6,412 nucleotides of DNA from Candidatus Rifleibacteriota bacterium (GTDB taxonomy: Bacteria > Muiribacteriota > Ozemobacteria > Ozemobacterales > Ozemobacteraceae). The notes below the pieces were generated by a model. It was not told the DNA's origin. It saw only the letters and a list, made by a program, of their open reading frames with translations, and made no database searches. Positions 5,660 to 6,412 of this stretch are shown here, piece after piece. A program made the position numbers and the translations under genes. How positions within the stretch are numbered: position 1 is the first letter of the stretch; each line of letters starts with the position of its first letter. The stretch lies in NCBI GenBank assembly GCA_028691595.1, contig JAQUZA010000191.1, forward strand, positions 1 through 6,412. The letters run 5' to 3'.

Positions 5660-6412
5660 GTGGCGGAAAGTTTAAAAGTATTGCATCAGCAGCTTCTTTA
5701 CGAAGCGCAAAAGCAGATTCTTTCCAGCGGAAAGAATACCGATGTAATTCTTCAGGTTCTCAGCCAGACTTCTTTCGATCTCTTTGGCAAAAAGGGTTTC
5801 GGAGTAATTTTTTATGACGCTTCGGCCCAGTTATCAAGAATACGCTTTAATGACGGGTTCTCAGAAAAATCGTTAAACTTTCACTGCGAAGAATTCACCC
5901 GTTCCAAACTTGAAAAGAGACCGCCCACATCAGGCTCAATTGCCGATGAAAACGGCGAAACTCATCTGTTGATAGCTCTGGGGCCAGACGAAGACCCGTT
6001 TGGTATCTTGTTGCTCCAGGAAATGACAGGTGGAAACGCGGTTTCTCTTGATGCCTTCCGCGAACTGGCAACAACCTCGATTGGTACTTTTCTTGAAGTC
6101 GAGCTGGTGCGTCTGCGCATGGAAGAAATGGGCGCATTGCTTGAGGTTGGCCGCGTTGTCAGTTCCACTCTTGATCTTCGAGAGCTGTTGACCAAGATTA
6201 TGAGCACCGCAACCAAGGTTATGCGCTGCGAAACTTCAACGGTCTATCTTGTCGATGATCAGACAAACGAATTATATTTTCATATTGTTTCAGGTGACCC
6301 GAATGTCGGTGCCAAACTCCAGGAAATCCGTCTTCCCATGGGTACCGGTCTTGCCGGTTGGTGCGCTCAGAATAATAAACCGGTAATTGTTCCAGACACC
6401 GAAAAAGACCCA
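5660..6412 (+). CDS. Tandem GAF-domain sensor/signalling protein, GTG start, 3' end cut by window
   Basis: The frame is open for 251 codons from GTG 5660 to the last base and continues beyond the window. It begins MAESLKVLHQQLLYEAQ. Residues about 20-150 look like a diverged GAF domain: a helical start (NTDVILQVLSQTSFDLF 26-42), a strand such as GFGVIFYD 46-53, a late strand FGILLLQEM 114-122, and a closing helix. Residues 157-175 (MGALLEVGRVVSSTLDLRE) open a second, much more typical GAF domain. Its core includes CETSTVYLVDD 190-200 and the motif LPMGTGLAGWCAQNNKPVIV 225-244. No transmembrane segment or signal peptide is seen, so it is cytosolic. Multi-GAF proteins usually end in an output module (GGDEF, histidine kinase, SpoIIE-type phosphatase or HTH); that part is outside the window, so its activity cannot be stated. 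It is 58 bp downstream of the YmdB-like gene in the same direction and may share its transcript. Confidence 0.9.
   Translation, partial: MAESLKVLHQQLLYEAQKQILSSGKNTDVILQVLSQTSFDLFGKKGFGVIFYDASAQLSRIRFNDGFSEKSLNFHCEEFTRSKLEKRPPTSGSIADENGETHLLIALGPDEDPFGILLLQEMTGGNAVSLDAFRELATTSIGTFLEVELVRLRMEEMGALLEVGRVVSSTLDLRELLTKIMSTATKVMRCETSTVYLVDDQTNELYFHIVSGDPNVGAKLQEIRLPMGTGLAGWCAQNNKPVIVPDTEKDP

Noticed and set aside
5635..5817. 60-aa reading frame overlapping the start of the GAF gene
   Set aside because: It overlaps the GTG-started GAF frame, has a Ser/Lys-rich composition with no domain, and lacks its own ribosome-binding site; it is a shadow frame.

Overview
The window reads as an ordinary chromosomal segment of a diderm (Gram-negative type) bacterium. 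One gene encodes a Sec-exported protein that looks like an outer-membrane beta-barrel, another a sigma-54-dependent activator, and another a CHASE2-GAF-GGDEF diguanylate cyclase. Base composition looks moderate (by eye a little under 50% GC). I cannot name a phylum. Sensor-rich diderm lineages outside the Enterobacteria (delta-proteobacterial groups, Spirochaetes, Riflebacteria-like groups) fit as well as any; this is inference.

Layout, left to right. (1) The 3' part of a plus-strand membrane diguanylate cyclase, cut by the left edge, ends at 1585. (2) Converging on it with 22 bp between the stops, a minus-strand PAS-AAA+-Fis sigma-54 activator spans 1608-3047. (3) A 181-bp divergent intergenic region (3048-3228) carries a good sigma-70-type promoter for the activator and a small inverted repeat. 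(4) A plus-strand, 503-aa signal-peptide-bearing, aromatic-rich presumptive outer-membrane barrel covers 3229-4740. (5) After 75 bp holding a short hairpin and an extended -10 promoter comes a 261-aa protein at 4816-5601. It aligns along its length with the YmdB / TIGR00282 metallophosphoesterase family but has lost nearly every metal ligand. (6) After 58 bp, a GTG-initiated multi-GAF sensor protein starts at 5660 and runs off the right edge.

The most notable observations are two. First, the YmdB-family protein at 4816-5601 appears to be a pseudoenzyme: the fold-level motifs are kept, while the Asp, Glu/Asn, Asn-His, His and His-x-His positions are replaced. Second, the activator and the YmdB-like gene both place a -10 hexamer exactly 9 nt before the ATG and lack a Shine-Dalgarno, which predicts leaderless or nearly leaderless mRNAs, whereas the GAF gene has a clear AAGGAG.

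Functionally the segment is about sensing and regulation: two GAF-containing sensors (one making c-di-GMP), an orphan activator with its own PAS domain, and a surface protein transcribed divergently from it. No mobile element, tRNA, rRNA or CRISPR array was seen.
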